NCBI GenBank assembly: GCA_031296935.1
Contig: JAVDPD010000001.1
Span: forward strand, 1-64,000
Direction: 5' to 3'
DNA: 64,000 nt
From: Cerasicoccus maritimus
GTDB taxonomy: Bacteria; Verrucomicrobiota; Verrucomicrobiia; Opitutales; Cerasicoccaceae
The notes below the pieces were generated by a model. The model had not been told where the DNA came from and did no database searches. It worked only from the letters and a program-made list of their open reading frames with translations. Numbering within the stretch: the stretch's first letter is position 1; every line of letters starts with the position of its first letter. The position numbers were made by a program, and so were the translations under genes. Positions 37,564 to 46,335 of this stretch are shown here, one piece after another.

Positions 37564-37700
37564 TTTTTTTAAACAGGAAGATCGGGAAGCTTGGGAGGCG
37601 AAAAGAGTAGTGGGGATTTTTAACTACAGATATCGCAGATAAGCGCAGATGCGGTGGGGCAGGTTTTTTTGAACAGAAGGCAGCAAAGGTCGCAAAGTGG
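37564..37700. repeat. Three tandem half-elements with periodic arms
   Basis: Three different arms follow each other. They are T-run plus AAACAGGAAGATCGGGAAG (37564-37600), TTTTTAACTACAGATATCGC and following (37617-37653, CAGAT units) and TTTTTTTGAACAGAAGGCAG and following (37664-37700, GCAAAG units). Each resembles one arm of the palindromic periodic elements elsewhere but lacks its partner. Confidence 0.65.
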
Positions 37701-38317
37701 TGAGGCAAGACTGAGGGGCAAAATGTGTGGGAGGGTGTTCGGCGAGGCTGAGAGGGAATATATTGGACGCCTTAAAAATATCCGCATGTTCACTTTTTTT
37801 GTTGTAGTGTGTCTAAAAATTCACATAATCGAATTTTCACTTATTTACCGCCATGAAAACATCTCCCAGCCATCAGCAAAACCCGCCTTAGCGTGCGGGT
37901 AGTCGAGTCAATGTGCGTGAACGCATTCGTGTTCGCGTGGTGTTTGAACCGACTGGCAGCGCCTTAAAACGCTGCCGACAACGGGGCTCATTCGACACGC
38001 CGCAGGTGACAGCTGCCGCGCTGGCCGACGCCCCCAGGTTTTAATCCGCCCCATCCGGGCGGCAGACGCCGCGTGAGCTTATGCCAGCTTGCGCCCGCAA
38101 TCCGCATAGTCATTTCGCGTGGATTGCCTTTCGCCGCATTGACGTTAACGCAGCCGACCCAACGGGCTGCGCGCCCTCCTGCATTGCGCTGCAATGATCG
38201 GGCGGGCTGCCTGATGTTCCTTGAAAGTTAAAATCGCTGATTTACCCCCCCCCCCGCCCCCTGGGTAGGCTGCGGATTCGATTCGCCTATTGCGAAAAAT
38301 GCGCTAGGCTGGCGCTC
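37701..38317. other. Hairpin-rich intergenic region, no clear gene
   Basis: About 600 bp without a convincing protein gene. Visible structures are a CCCGC…GCGGG stem near 37888-37905, GGCAGCG-CCTTAAAA-CGCTGCC (37955-37976), CCGCCC…GGGCGG (38046-38062), and the triloop hairpin CATTGC-GCT-GCAATG (38182-38196). An 11-nt C-run lies at 38245-38255. A 68-codon minus-strand frame (37988-38194) has no clear start or domain. It may be a non-coding RNA or a decayed mobile element. tmRNA, RNase P RNA and SRP RNA signatures were looked for and not found. Confidence 0.45.
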
Positions 38318-38752
38318 ATGATTCGTTGGATGATTGTTTTGAGCGCCGCGTTGATGCTGTGGGGCTGCGGCTACGATGTGTATTACACGCCGCTGAATAA
38401 TCCAGTGACGCCAGCGGGCGAGGCCATCGCGGAAGGTGTGGTCGCGCGTGGGCCGATCAGCCCGGACGAGGTGACGCTCTTCCTGGTCCAACGACCGGAG
38501 AAGCGCTACCGCGAGCTTGGTATCATCACGATTCCGACCTTTCAAAGTATACCGGATCAGCAGGCGCTGTTTCAGCTATATCGCGCCAAGGCGGCCGAGA
38601 TCGGCGCGGACGGCGTTATCATGATGGAGCCGCAAACGACGCTCGATACCTACACTTCGCCGACTTACGTTGCGGACTGGGGCATTATCTACCAAGACAC
38701 GGTGCGCTCGCGGTCGATTTTTCGCGGCATGGCAATCCAGTTTTTGGAATGA
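38318..38752 (+). CDS. Hypothetical lipoprotein
   Basis: Protein of 144 aa with a lipoprotein signal (MIRWMIVLSAALMLWGC, Cys at 17) and no named domain. The region RYRELGIITIPTFQS…QLYRAKAAEIGADGVIMMEP resembles small envelope proteins with a YbjQ-like or Rcs-type alpha/beta pattern, a weak impression only. It precedes dsbD on the same strand with a gap of about 95 bp. An 11-base C-tract lies about 60 bp upstream. Confidence 0.72.
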   Translation: MIRWMIVLSAALMLWGCGYDVYYTPLNNPVTPAGEAIAEGVVARGPISPDEVTLFLVQRPEKRYRELGIITIPTFQSIPDQQALFQLYRAKAAEIGADGVIMMEPQTTLDTYTSPTYVADWGIIYQDTVRSRSIFRGMAIQFLE

Positions 38753-38848
38753 CCGGGCGGTGGCTTTTGACGGGGGCATTCGACAAGCATCGAACAATGT
38801 GTTAAGAATCTTGTCAGGATGCCAAACGCTCTGCGACGTAATGGACTC

Positions 38849-41038
38849 ATGATGAAATTTTTGCGATTGTTCGCCTTCTGGCTGCTTGGCCTGGGTTGCT
38901 TAAACGCGGTGCCTCAGCGCAGCCAGCATGTCGAGGCCGAGCTGGTCTCCTACGTGTCGAGCGTGCAGCCGGGCGCAAGCTTCTGGATCGCCCTGCGGAT
39001 GAAGATGGACCCGCATTGGCACGTGTATTGGGAGAACCCTGGCGACGCCGGCATCAAGACGACGGTCGCCTGGCAAGACGTGACCGAGGGCGTGACCATT
39101 GGCGACATTCACTGGCCGACGCCCAAGGTTTTCGACCAGGCGGGCATCATCAACTACGTGTATGAAGACGAGGTCTTCCTGATGATGCAGGTCAAGGTGT
39201 CGCCGGACTTTTCCGGCCGATCGCTCGACCTGAAGGCGCGTGCGGACTGGCTGGAATGCGACGACCAGATGTGTGTGCCCGGCGGCGTGGATTTGGCGCT
39301 GAGCCTGACGGTCTCGAGCCGGAGCCCCGAGCTTTCGCAGTGGGCCAAGGCCCTCGATGAAACCCGCGAAAACGCGTGGCCCAAAGCCTTGCCCGATGCG
39401 TGGACCGTGACTGCCAGCGAGGCCGGTGACTCGGTCACCGTGACGCTGACACCGCAGGGTAAAGCCATTGGCTTCGATCCCGGCGCGCTGACGTTTTTCT
39501 CCGTCAACGCCTACATCGATGCGGCCGCCGAGCAGAAAGTCGAGCGCAGCGCCGAGGGCGTCATCACGATTGGCCTGACCAAGAGCGAATTTTTCGGTGG
39601 CGGCGCGCAAGCGACCTTGCCCGCTGTGATCAAGGCGGCCAACGGTTGGCTTCCGGGCAGCGAAGCGACAGGGCTTTCGGTCGATCCGTCCTTGTCCGAA
39701 GACGCGGTGCCTGCACCCGCGCCAACTGGTGATGCCGGCAGCGATGTCGCGGCGGACTCTGGCGGCTCCTGGGTGGCGTTGATCCCGTTGGCTTTTATTG
39801 GTGGGATGATCCTGAATTTGATGCCCTGCGTGTTCCCGGTGATCGGGCTCAAAGTGATGGGCTTTGTCAGCCAAGCGGGCGAATCGCACCGCAAGGTGAT
39901 TATCCACGGGCTGGTTTATACGCTGGGCGTGTTGGTGAGCTTTTGGGCGATCGGGCTGCTCTTCGAGCCGGTGCACCAGACGTTTGTGGCCTCGGGCGAT
40001 ATCTCGGGGGGCTGGGCTTCCTGGCTGACGCCGAAGTTTGTGACCTTCCTGATCATCCTGGTTTTCGTGTTCAGCCTCAGCCTGAGCGGGTTGTTCGAGA
40101 TCGGCGTGACTGCGGTTGGTCTGGGCTCGCAATGGAGCTCGCGCGCGGGCTTGGCGGGCACGTTTGCTTCGGGCTTGTTTGCGGTGGCTGTGGGCGCTCC
40201 GTGCGCCGCGCCGTTCCTGGCCCCGGTGCTTGGCGCGCTCGTAAAGACCTCATTTGTGCAGCGCGAACTGCTGTTGACGGTCATCGGGCTCGGGTTGGCA
40301 TTCCCGTATTTGCTGTTTTCCTTTTTCCCGCAACTCACCCGCAAGCTGCCGAAGCCGGGTCCGTGGATGGAGACGTTTAAGCAGGGCATGGCGTTCCTGC
40401 TCTACGCGACCGTCGCGGCGCTGGTGTGGGTGCTGGCCGACCAAGTCGAGCCCTACACGCTGCTCGCGGTGCTGTTCGGGCTGGTGCTCGCGGCGATGGG
40501 CTGCTGGGTGTTCGGCCGCTGGGGCACGCTGCTGAAAAGCAAGGGCGTGCGCATGACGGCAACGGTGGTTGCCCTGGTGCTGGTCGTTGGGCCGCTAGCG
40601 TTTGCCTGGTCGAAGATCAGCGAGGACGAGCGCCGCGCGGCGTTGATCGAACAGGCCAAGGCTTCGGGCGAGCAACTGGACTTCCTGGTCTGGGAAAAAT
40701 GGTCGCCGGAAACCGTGGAAAAACTCCTCGCCGAGGGCCGCCCGGTTTACATCGACTTCACCGCCCGTTGGTGCGCCACCTGCCAAGTCAACAAGCGCGT
40801 TTACAACGATGTCGCTCTGGTGCGCGAATTTCAAAAAGACAACGTGGCGACGCTCAAGGCGGACTGGACGGATCACAACCCGGAGATTGCCCGCGCGTTG
40901 TCGGAGTTCGACCGTAGCGCCGTGCCGTTTAATATTTTATACATCCCGGGGCGCGACAAACCTTTAATATTGCCTGAATTGCTGACCGACGCGAATGTCC
41001 GTGCTGCTCTAGCGGAGATTGATGGCTCAGCGCGCTAA
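38849..41038 (+). CDS. dsbD: Thiol:disulfide interchange protein DsbD family
   Basis: Inner-membrane reductant carrier of about 729 aa moving electrons from cytoplasmic thioredoxin to the periplasm. Signal peptide (FAFWLLGLGCLNAV), then a periplasmic DsbD-alpha/DsbC-like domain (to about 280; WHVYWENPGDAG, CDDQMCVPGGVDL), about eight TM helices of the CcdA-like core (about 300-600; LIPLAFIGGMILNLMPCVFPVIGLK, GAPCAAPFLAPVLGAL) and a C-terminal thioredoxin domain with WCATC. Start taken at 38849; ATG at 38852 is equally possible. The mature C-terminal domain ends without a further anchor. Confidence 0.92.
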   Translation: MMKFLRLFAFWLLGLGCLNAVPQRSQHVEAELVSYVSSVQPGASFWIALRMKMDPHWHVYWENPGDAGIKTTVAWQDVTEGVTIGDIHWPTPKVFDQAGIINYVYEDEVFLMMQVKVSPDFSGRSLDLKARADWLECDDQMCVPGGVDLALSLTVSSRSPELSQWAKALDETRENAWPKALPDAWTVTASEAGDSVTVTLTPQGKAIGFDPGALTFFSVNAYIDAAAEQKVERSAEGVITIGLTKSEFFGGGAQATLPAVIKAANGWLPGSEATGLSVDPSLSEDAVPAPAPTGDAGSDVAADSGGSWVALIPLAFIGGMILNLMPCVFPVIGLKVMGFVSQAGESHRKVIIHGLVYTLGVLVSFWAIGLLFEPVHQTFVASGDISGGWASWLTPKFVTFLIILVFVFSLSLSGLFEIGVTAVGLGSQWSSRAGLAGTFASGLFAVAVGAPCAAPFLAPVLGALVKTSFVQRELLLTVIGLGLAFPYLLFSFFPQLTRKLPKPGPWMETFKQGMAFLLYATVAALVWVLADQVEPYTLLAVLFGLVLAAMGCWVFGRWGTLLKSKGVRMTATVVALVLVVGPLAFAWSKISEDERRAALIEQAKASGEQLDFLVWEKWSPETVEKLLAEGRPVYIDFTARWCATCQVNKRVYNDVALVREFQKDNVATLKADWTDHNPEIARALSEFDRSAVPFNILYIPGRDKPLILPELLTDANVRAALAEIDGSAR

Positions 41039-41417
41039 ATTTGTTCCAGAGCAGTTTTTACTTATTGCTTGGGGCGAAATTTCCTGAGTCGAATGGATTT
41101 TACCAGTTTGATAATGCTGTTTAGAAGCTTTTCTGAAAAATACCTCTAAAAAAAGATAAATTTGGGCTAAAGCATTTATTCTTTGGGACGATTATTCCAA
41201 CATTAGAGAATTTTCTCGGGCGCAAGCCCGACGGAATGATAACACAGTAGAGATGGCGGGAGGTCCCCCTTGGGAGAGGGGGGCCTCTATTTTTGCCCTA
41301 CTGAAAAACTGTCCGGAGGATAGGCCGCTGGGCTATTGGGGGAAGGTGACTCGGCATAAGAGCTTACGCTTGAAGCACTCTCGGACGAAGATTGACCAGA
41401 GCCGTGAAATGCCCGCC
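41039..41417. other. Intergenic region between dsbD and the SpoU methyltransferase
   Basis: 379 bp between convergent genes. It contains TCGGGC-GCAA-GCCCGA (41216-41231), a perfect 6-bp hairpin with a GNRA tetraloop, and a strong terminator-like stem at 41260-41294. The first 170 bp is AT-rich. A short untranslated RNA ending at the terminator is possible; no open frame is convincing. Confidence 0.4.
41260..41294 (+). terminator. Terminator-like stem with T-run
   Basis: GAGGTCCCCC-TTGGGAGA-GGGGGGCCTC followed by TATTTTT. It lies 220 nt after the dsbD stop, far for a simple 3' end, so it may end a separate small transcript. Confidence 0.6.
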
Positions 41418-41990
41418 TTAAATGCGTTGGCGGACGGCTTCAAACAAGCACACGCCAGTGGCCACGGAGACATTGAGGCAATCGACCATGCCAAGCATCG
41501 GGATCTTGACCAAGTGGTCGCACAGGCGTGCGGTCTTGCTGCGGATGCCGGAATCTTCCGAGCCCATCACGAGGCACAGGGGGCCGTCGAGGTTTACGTT
41601 GTAAATCAGCTCGCTCTCTTCGTCGCCAGTGCCGACGATCCAGATGCCCAATTCCTTAAAGCGCTCCAGCGTGCGGCCAAGGTTGACGACTTGCACGTAG
41701 GGAATCTCGTCTGCGGCGCCCACGGATACACGGCGCACGGTGTCGGTCAGGCCGACAGTGCGGTGCTGCGGCGCGATGACGGCGTGTGCGCCGGCGGCTT
41801 CAGCGGAGCGCAGGCAAGCGCCGAGGTTATGCGGGTCCTGCACCTGGTCGAGTGCAAGAATGAAGGGATCTTCGTCCAAGGCTTCCAGGCGCTCGATGAG
41901 CTCGTCTTCGTCGATACGATCGATGATTTGGCGCTCGGACACGTGTGCGTTGGCGCGTGCTTTGACTTGTTTGGCTCGGCGGCGTGGCAT
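41418..41990 (-). CDS. SpoU/TrmH-family RNA 2'-O-methyltransferase
   Basis: SPOUT-fold methyltransferase of 190 aa. Motif I is LDQVQDPHNLGACLRSAEA, motif II LVMGSEDSGI and motif III GMVDCLNVSVATGVCLFE, the knotted SAM site. It lacks most of the N-terminal substrate-binding domain of RlmB (about 240 aa in E. coli), having only about 40 basic residues before the catalytic core. Best match is RlmB/TrmH class, acting on 23S rRNA or tRNA. ATG at 41990 (MPRRRAK) is used, since the upstream frame starts with TTG. Confidence 0.88.
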   Translation of the reverse strand: MPRRRAKQVKARANAHVSERQIIDRIDEDELIERLEALDEDPFILALDQVQDPHNLGACLRSAEAAGAHAVIAPQHRTVGLTDTVRRVSVGAADEIPYVQVVNLGRTLERFKELGIWIVGTGDEESELIYNVNLDGPLCLVMGSEDSGIRSKTARLCDHLVKIPMLGMVDCLNVSVATGVCLFEAVRQRI

Positions 41991-42061
41991 GATGAAAGGA
42001 GGGGATATTAGGGCGTTGCCTACCCGGATGACAAGCCGCAAGCTGGTGCCAGCGAGGCGTA

Positions 42062-42100
42062 GTTTTTTAACAGGAAGATCGGGAAGAACGGGAAGTTCGA
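42062..42100. repeat. Half-element with periodic arm
   Basis: TTTTTTAACAGGAAGATCGG followed by GAAGAACGGGAAGTTCG, AGGAAGAT/CGGGAAGAA units of 9 nt. Same unit type as 37564-37600. Lies between the SpoU gene start and the glycosyltransferase gene stop; no partner arm seen. Confidence 0.55.
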
Positions 42101-42211
42101 GCTAAGACTCTGTCGAAACTGATTCTAAAAGATTCCGGAGTGGCTCTTTGCGCTTTTGTGAGAGACATTAATCCTGCCTCTCCGTTCATCTCCGATCCAA
42201 CGGGACGTTGG

Positions 42212-43552
42212 CTAGTGGTCGCGTGAGACCTTGGCCTTGATTGAGTCTTTAAGGCGGGTGGCGAGGGAGGCGGCGTTGACCTGGTTGTCGTAGTTTTCCA
42301 AGACCCAGGCGCGAGCATTGGTGCGAATGCGGTGGAAGGCCTCGTCGTTGTTTTGCAGGGTAGAGAGTGCTATTTTCCAGGCGTCGTAGTCGTCGTTTTC
42401 GGCGATGTAGCCAGTCTCGTCGTGGTGGATGGCCTCGATGGTGCCGGAGACGGGGGAGGTGACCACCGGCAGGCCCATGGCCATGGCTTCGGGGATCACA
42501 TTGGGCAGGCCGTCGCGGTCGCCGTCGGGCGCCACAATGCCGGTAAAGATCAGGACGTCCGCCCAGGCGTAGTGCTTCTGGACTTCGTTGAATGGTCGGC
42601 GGCCCACGAGGTCCACGCAGTCATGCAAGTCGAGCTCGGCGTGGCGCTGGCGAAGGCTGTCCTCGAGGCGTCCACCGCCCACGATGCGCGCTTCGAACTG
42701 GAAACCATTGTCGGCGAGCTGGCGGAAAATCTCCAATTGGCGGTGGTAGCCCTTTTTGGGAACGAGACGGCCAACACTCAGGATGCGGAGGGGGCGTCGT
42801 TCAGCACGCGGCGTTTTGCAGGGTGGAAATTCGTCCAGACCGCGGCGAATGAGGAGCACCTTGTCCTTGTCGGCACCTTTGGCAATCAGGTGTTTGCGGG
42901 CGGCGTTGGTGGTGGTGTGGACGATGAGCGCGGACTTGAGCTTGGGCGTCAAAATCCAGTCTCCCTCTTTCTTGAAAACGTCGTAAGCGTGGGCACCCAT
43001 GGTGTAGGGGACGCCGGTGAGCTTGCTCAGGACCCAGCCGGTGGTGGCGGGCATGGTGGCCCAGACGCAGTGAAATACATCAGGCTTGTTGCGCTTAAAT
43101 TCGTCGGCAAGAACGATGGCGCAGCCGATGCCGCGCATGGTTTCGCCGAGGTTGAGCAGCGACGGCATGTTGTATTTGAGCAGGAGCTCGGCGAGTTCGC
43201 GGAAAACATCCGGGCGCTGAATGAAATGTTTGGGCAGCAAGTAGAGGAGCTTGAAGAGCCAGCGGTGGCGGAATTTTTTGATGGGGATGCCTTCCCATTG
43301 GGTTTCACCCAGCCAGAGTGAGTGAATATCAACTTGGACGCCCTGAGAGGCCATTACCCGGACTTCGCGTTGGAGGAAGGTTTCCGAGGTAACAGGGAAA
43401 GTGGTGAACAGGTAAGCGATCTTGAGTTGCTCTGCGGGAGTTGCCCGCCCGCTGGATACCACGAGCGGCGCGTCCAGCGGTGGCTGCTCGATGGGGGCGG
43501 TCGTTTGATTAACAACCTTATGGGAGACTGGTGCTAGGGTGGTTCCGCTCAC
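42212..43552 (-). CDS. Glycosyltransferase family 4
   Basis: GT-B fold glycosyltransferase of 446 aa. The N-terminal domain begins AYLFTTFPVTSETFLQREV, as in colanic-acid type (WcaL/AmsK-like) enzymes. The C-terminal donor domain has SVGRLVPKKGYHRQLEIF, PDGDRDGLPNVIPEAMAMGLPVVTS with the Glu-containing acceptor motif, and GYIAENDDYDAW. An extra N-terminal 40 residues are low-complexity. Probably makes extracellular or cell-surface polysaccharide; no other glycan genes adjoin. Divergent from the 43803 gene with about 250 bp between starts. Confidence 0.88.
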   Translation of the reverse strand: MSGTTLAPVSHKVVNQTTAPIEQPPLDAPLVVSSGRATPAEQLKIAYLFTTFPVTSETFLQREVRVMASQGVQVDIHSLWLGETQWEGIPIKKFRHRWLFKLLYLLPKHFIQRPDVFRELAELLLKYNMPSLLNLGETMRGIGCAIVLADEFKRNKPDVFHCVWATMPATTGWVLSKLTGVPYTMGAHAYDVFKKEGDWILTPKLKSALIVHTTTNAARKHLIAKGADKDKVLLIRRGLDEFPPCKTPRAERRPLRILSVGRLVPKKGYHRQLEIFRQLADNGFQFEARIVGGGRLEDSLRQRHAELDLHDCVDLVGRRPFNEVQKHYAWADVLIFTGIVAPDGDRDGLPNVIPEAMAMGLPVVTSPVSGTIEAIHHDETGYIAENDDYDAWKIALSTLQNNDEAFHRIRTNARAWVLENYDNQVNAASLATRLKDSIKAKVSRDH

Positions 43553-43802
43553 TCTAAGTGGTCCGACGATGTAGTTGGCAGAATTCGGTAGTGCTTTTTA
43601 TACCAGCAGGAGTTGGGCATTCCGGCAAGCCGGAAACGCGCTGATTGGAGTAGGATGTAAGGTATTCTACTGAGCAGGAAGTGGGCCGGGATTTGACCAG
43701 ATTTTGACGACACTTCATCGTTGGCTTTTCGGCGGCGGCGCCCATAATCTCCAAACACAATAGCCTGTGGCTGCACGCTTTGCAGCTTAAGACTCTGCCA
43801 TC

Positions 43803-44477
43803 ATGCCCAAAAAAAAGAAAAAGAAAGAAGCCAGTGAAGGTAATTTCATGACTGCGCTGGTCATGGGTATCATCACCGCGGTGTTCGGGATGGTGCTGGG
43901 AATTGCATCGCTGGCCGTTGAGCCCGCCGCCGAGGTGCGGAATATGCCTGAGCCCGATAAAATCGAGCCGAAGACGGTTTATTATGTGATTGGCAAAGAC
44001 AACGGCAGCTACAAGGGCCTGCTGCGCGCCTTTCTGGAGCAGAAGCCAGGCACCATCAAACTTAGCGAAGAAGACCTCAATCGCTGGGCTGCCGATAACT
44101 TTAAGTTCAGTAACAACAAGGCGGGGGAGGATGACGCCGGCCTGGTAACCCTTAAGCCCACGACACCTAACTTCCATATTGCAAACGGCATCATGACGAT
44201 TGGCATGTCCGTGGAAGTCTCAGTGTTTGGGAAGAAGCAAAAGATGCGCTTCCAGACCTCGGGCTATTTTGCGCCTTCTGGCAGTGGTTTCAGTTTTCAA
44301 TCTATTGACAGCTATTTGGGCTCGGCGCATTTGCCGCCGGTGGCCGTTTATCCGGCGGTCTCGAACACCCTTTATAGCGTGTTTGAAAACACTGAGCAGT
44401 ACCCCGGTCTCAATCTGTCCTGGGTAACCCTGTCCAACGTCGCATTGGATGGGGATGCGCTGCTGCTCACCCGCTAG
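43803..44477 (+). CDS. Hypothetical membrane-anchored protein
   Basis: Protein of 224 aa. A Lys-rich N-terminus (MPKKKKKKE) precedes one TM segment (about residues 16-40, ALVMGIITAVFGMVLGIASLAV), with the rest outside the cytoplasm by charge rule. The exported part shows a beta-rich pattern (FHIANGIMTIGMSVEVSVFGKKQKMRFQTSGYF). No known domain. It is 13 bp before the next gene and likely co-transcribed with it. Confidence 0.7.
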   Translation: MPKKKKKKEASEGNFMTALVMGIITAVFGMVLGIASLAVEPAAEVRNMPEPDKIEPKTVYYVIGKDNGSYKGLLRAFLEQKPGTIKLSEEDLNRWAADNFKFSNNKAGEDDAGLVTLKPTTPNFHIANGIMTIGMSVEVSVFGKKQKMRFQTSGYFAPSGSGFSFQSIDSYLGSAHLPPVAVYPAVSNTLYSVFENTEQYPGLNLSWVTLSNVALDGDALLLTR

Positions 44478-44490
44478 CAGTCATTGGGGC

Positions 44491-45621
44491 ATGGGCACAT
44501 TTCACCGCTCGCTATTGCTAGTCTTTGGCCTATTGCTGCTTTGCCTGAAGCCTGTGCATGGGCAGGATATCCTTGAGCGCACTAGCCGCAACGGCCTGTT
44601 TCAGGTAATCGGTTTGAGCTTTGACGGTACGCAAACTGTAGGCGCTATGGCGGACCAGATGGAGCGCATTGGCCTGCGTTATTTTCCTGAAATTCGCCAG
44701 ATTCCGCTGCCTATCCGTGTGACGCTGATGTCTGACGCCAATTATAATGCGCCCTACATCATCAAGCAGCAGCCCAACGGAAATTACTACGTTTACATTG
44801 CTTGGAATGAGGACACCCGTTTTGGCGATGTTTGTCAGGCCCTGGCCAGTTCATTGGTACGTCGCGCCGCGGTTTGGCGCTACGGGAAGTCGGCCGGGGA
44901 GACTGCTCCGCAGTGGCTGGAGTTGGCGCTCGGGCAACTCCTGGAGGCGGCAATTCGTCCAGGCTATGCCGATGTGCAGCGCGAAAAAGCACTCAAGCGT
45001 CCACCGATGGGCCTCGATCAGTTGCTCAATGCAGAGGGCCCCTTTGGCTTGGAGCAAGAAAAGGTAGCATTGAACGCGGTCTGGTTCTTTCGGCTCCTGG
45101 AAAACCGTATTCCTGAGCGCACCTTGTTCCGCAAGGTCTTGGCGGCTTTTTTAAACGACCTCAACCCGAACTATGTGATGGTCAAGGCATTCCCAAATGC
45201 CTTTGAGAACCAGCAACAGTTGGAAATGTGGTGGGCGGTGGGCTTTCAGGCAATGGCGCGTAGCCGCGAAACGCCGTTTTTTACAATGGGGCAATCCCGT
45301 GACATGATCCGCGACTTGGCCATTCTCACCGTGTCAATCAAGGGTGTGGATCACCGCATGGCGGGCATGAGTCTGTGGCAAAATCGCGCCTTGCCCGAAG
45401 TGCAAAGCGCTCTACAGATGCGCCATCGCGAAGTGAAGCTGGAGCTCCAGCGGACCAACCCCGTGTACTACAACGCGATTCTCTCGTTGGGACTATTTTT
45501 CGAAGTGGCGATGAACTCGGAGGAGGCACCGCCCGTTGAGGCAGCGAATGCGCGCTTCCTTAGTGATTACCGGGACGCCCAGGAGCTGGAACTCGAGATT
45601 AAGCGCCTGCTGCGCTGGTAA
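44491..45621 (+). CDS. Hypothetical secreted protein
   Basis: Exported protein of 376 aa with a signal peptide (SLLLVFGLLLLCLKPVHGQD). The body is helical in style, with a Trp/Leu-rich centre (WLELALGQLLEAAIRPGY, WFFRLLENRIPERTLF). No metalloprotease HExxH motif was found although the shape suggested a peptidase-like fold. ATG at 44491 is preferred because the signal peptide starts there. Follows the membrane protein gene by 13 bp and precedes msrA by 41 bp; the three may form one unit. Confidence 0.7.
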   Translation: MGTFHRSLLLVFGLLLLCLKPVHGQDILERTSRNGLFQVIGLSFDGTQTVGAMADQMERIGLRYFPEIRQIPLPIRVTLMSDANYNAPYIIKQQPNGNYYVYIAWNEDTRFGDVCQALASSLVRRAAVWRYGKSAGETAPQWLELALGQLLEAAIRPGYADVQREKALKRPPMGLDQLLNAEGPFGLEQEKVALNAVWFFRLLENRIPERTLFRKVLAAFLNDLNPNYVMVKAFPNAFENQQQLEMWWAVGFQAMARSRETPFFTMGQSRDMIRDLAILTVSIKGVDHRMAGMSLWQNRALPEVQSALQMRHREVKLELQRTNPVYYNAILSLGLFFEVAMNSEEAPPVEAANARFLSDYRDAQELELEIKRLLRW

Positions 45622-45662
45622 AAATCTGTCAGGTTTCGCCGCTGGCTGCGACTGAACCCACC

Positions 45663-46313
45663 ATGAAGTTAAAGCATCCCCGTCTTCGCAAATCGCTGAC
45701 CGCGATTGCAGTCACCGCGATTTTGGCTTTTCTTTTAGGGTGTTCCGAGGGAACTGCCGAACCTAGATCCAACGCTGATATGCCTACACCGAATCCCGAA
45801 AATCTCGAAGTCGCCACCTTTGGCGCTGGTTGTTTCTGGTGCACGGAAGCCGTCATGCAGCGCCTGCCCGGCGTCGCAAGCGTGGAGTCCGGCTACATGG
45901 GCGGCGGTGTCGATAACCCGACTTATCAAGAGGTGTGCACTGGCCAGACCGGGCATGCCGAAGTGATTCAGGTGAAGTTTGACCCGGACATCATTCGCTA
46001 CGATCAACTGCTCGATGTGTTCTGGAAAATGCACGATCCGACCACGCTCAACCGCCAAGGTGCCGACGTGGGCACGCAGTACCGCTCCGCCATTTTCACG
46101 CACAGTGACGAGCAGGCCGAAATTGCCCAAAAATCCAAGGCGGTTGCTCAGGAGAAGATCGACGATTTAATCGTCACTGAGATCACGCCGGCAGAGAAGT
46201 TTTACGTGGCCGAGGGCTACCACCAGGATTATTACGATAACAACAAAAGCGCCGGCTACTGCCGCTTCGTCATCCTGCCCAAGCTCGATAAACTCGGCTT
46301 GGACAACGAGTAG
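45663..46313 (+). CDS. msrA: Peptide methionine sulfoxide reductase MsrA, lipoprotein form
   Basis: Repairs methionine-S-sulfoxide in proteins; 216 aa. A basic start and hydrophobic stretch end in the lipobox FLLGC (Cys at about 27), so this copy is anchored outside the cytoplasm. The catalytic motif is GCFWC (near 56-60), followed by GYMGG, GHAEVIQVKFDP and YHQDYYD. Membrane-exposed MsrA fits a role in envelope protein repair, with reductant possibly from the DsbD system encoded nearby. Convergent with the 46336 gene. Confidence 0.92.
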   Translation: MKLKHPRLRKSLTAIAVTAILAFLLGCSEGTAEPRSNADMPTPNPENLEVATFGAGCFWCTEAVMQRLPGVASVESGYMGGGVDNPTYQEVCTGQTGHAEVIQVKFDPDIIRYDQLLDVFWKMHDPTTLNRQGADVGTQYRSAIFTHSDEQAEIAQKSKAVAQEKIDDLIVTEITPAEKFYVAEGYHQDYYDNNKSAGYCRFVILPKLDKLGLDNE

Positions 46314-46335
46314 CCCGGTCAAATCCGACAGGCTG

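Noticed and set aside
37988..38194. 68-codon minus-strand frame in the hairpin-rich intergenic region
   Set aside because: No start context, domain or signal peptide; kept only as part of the unassigned region.
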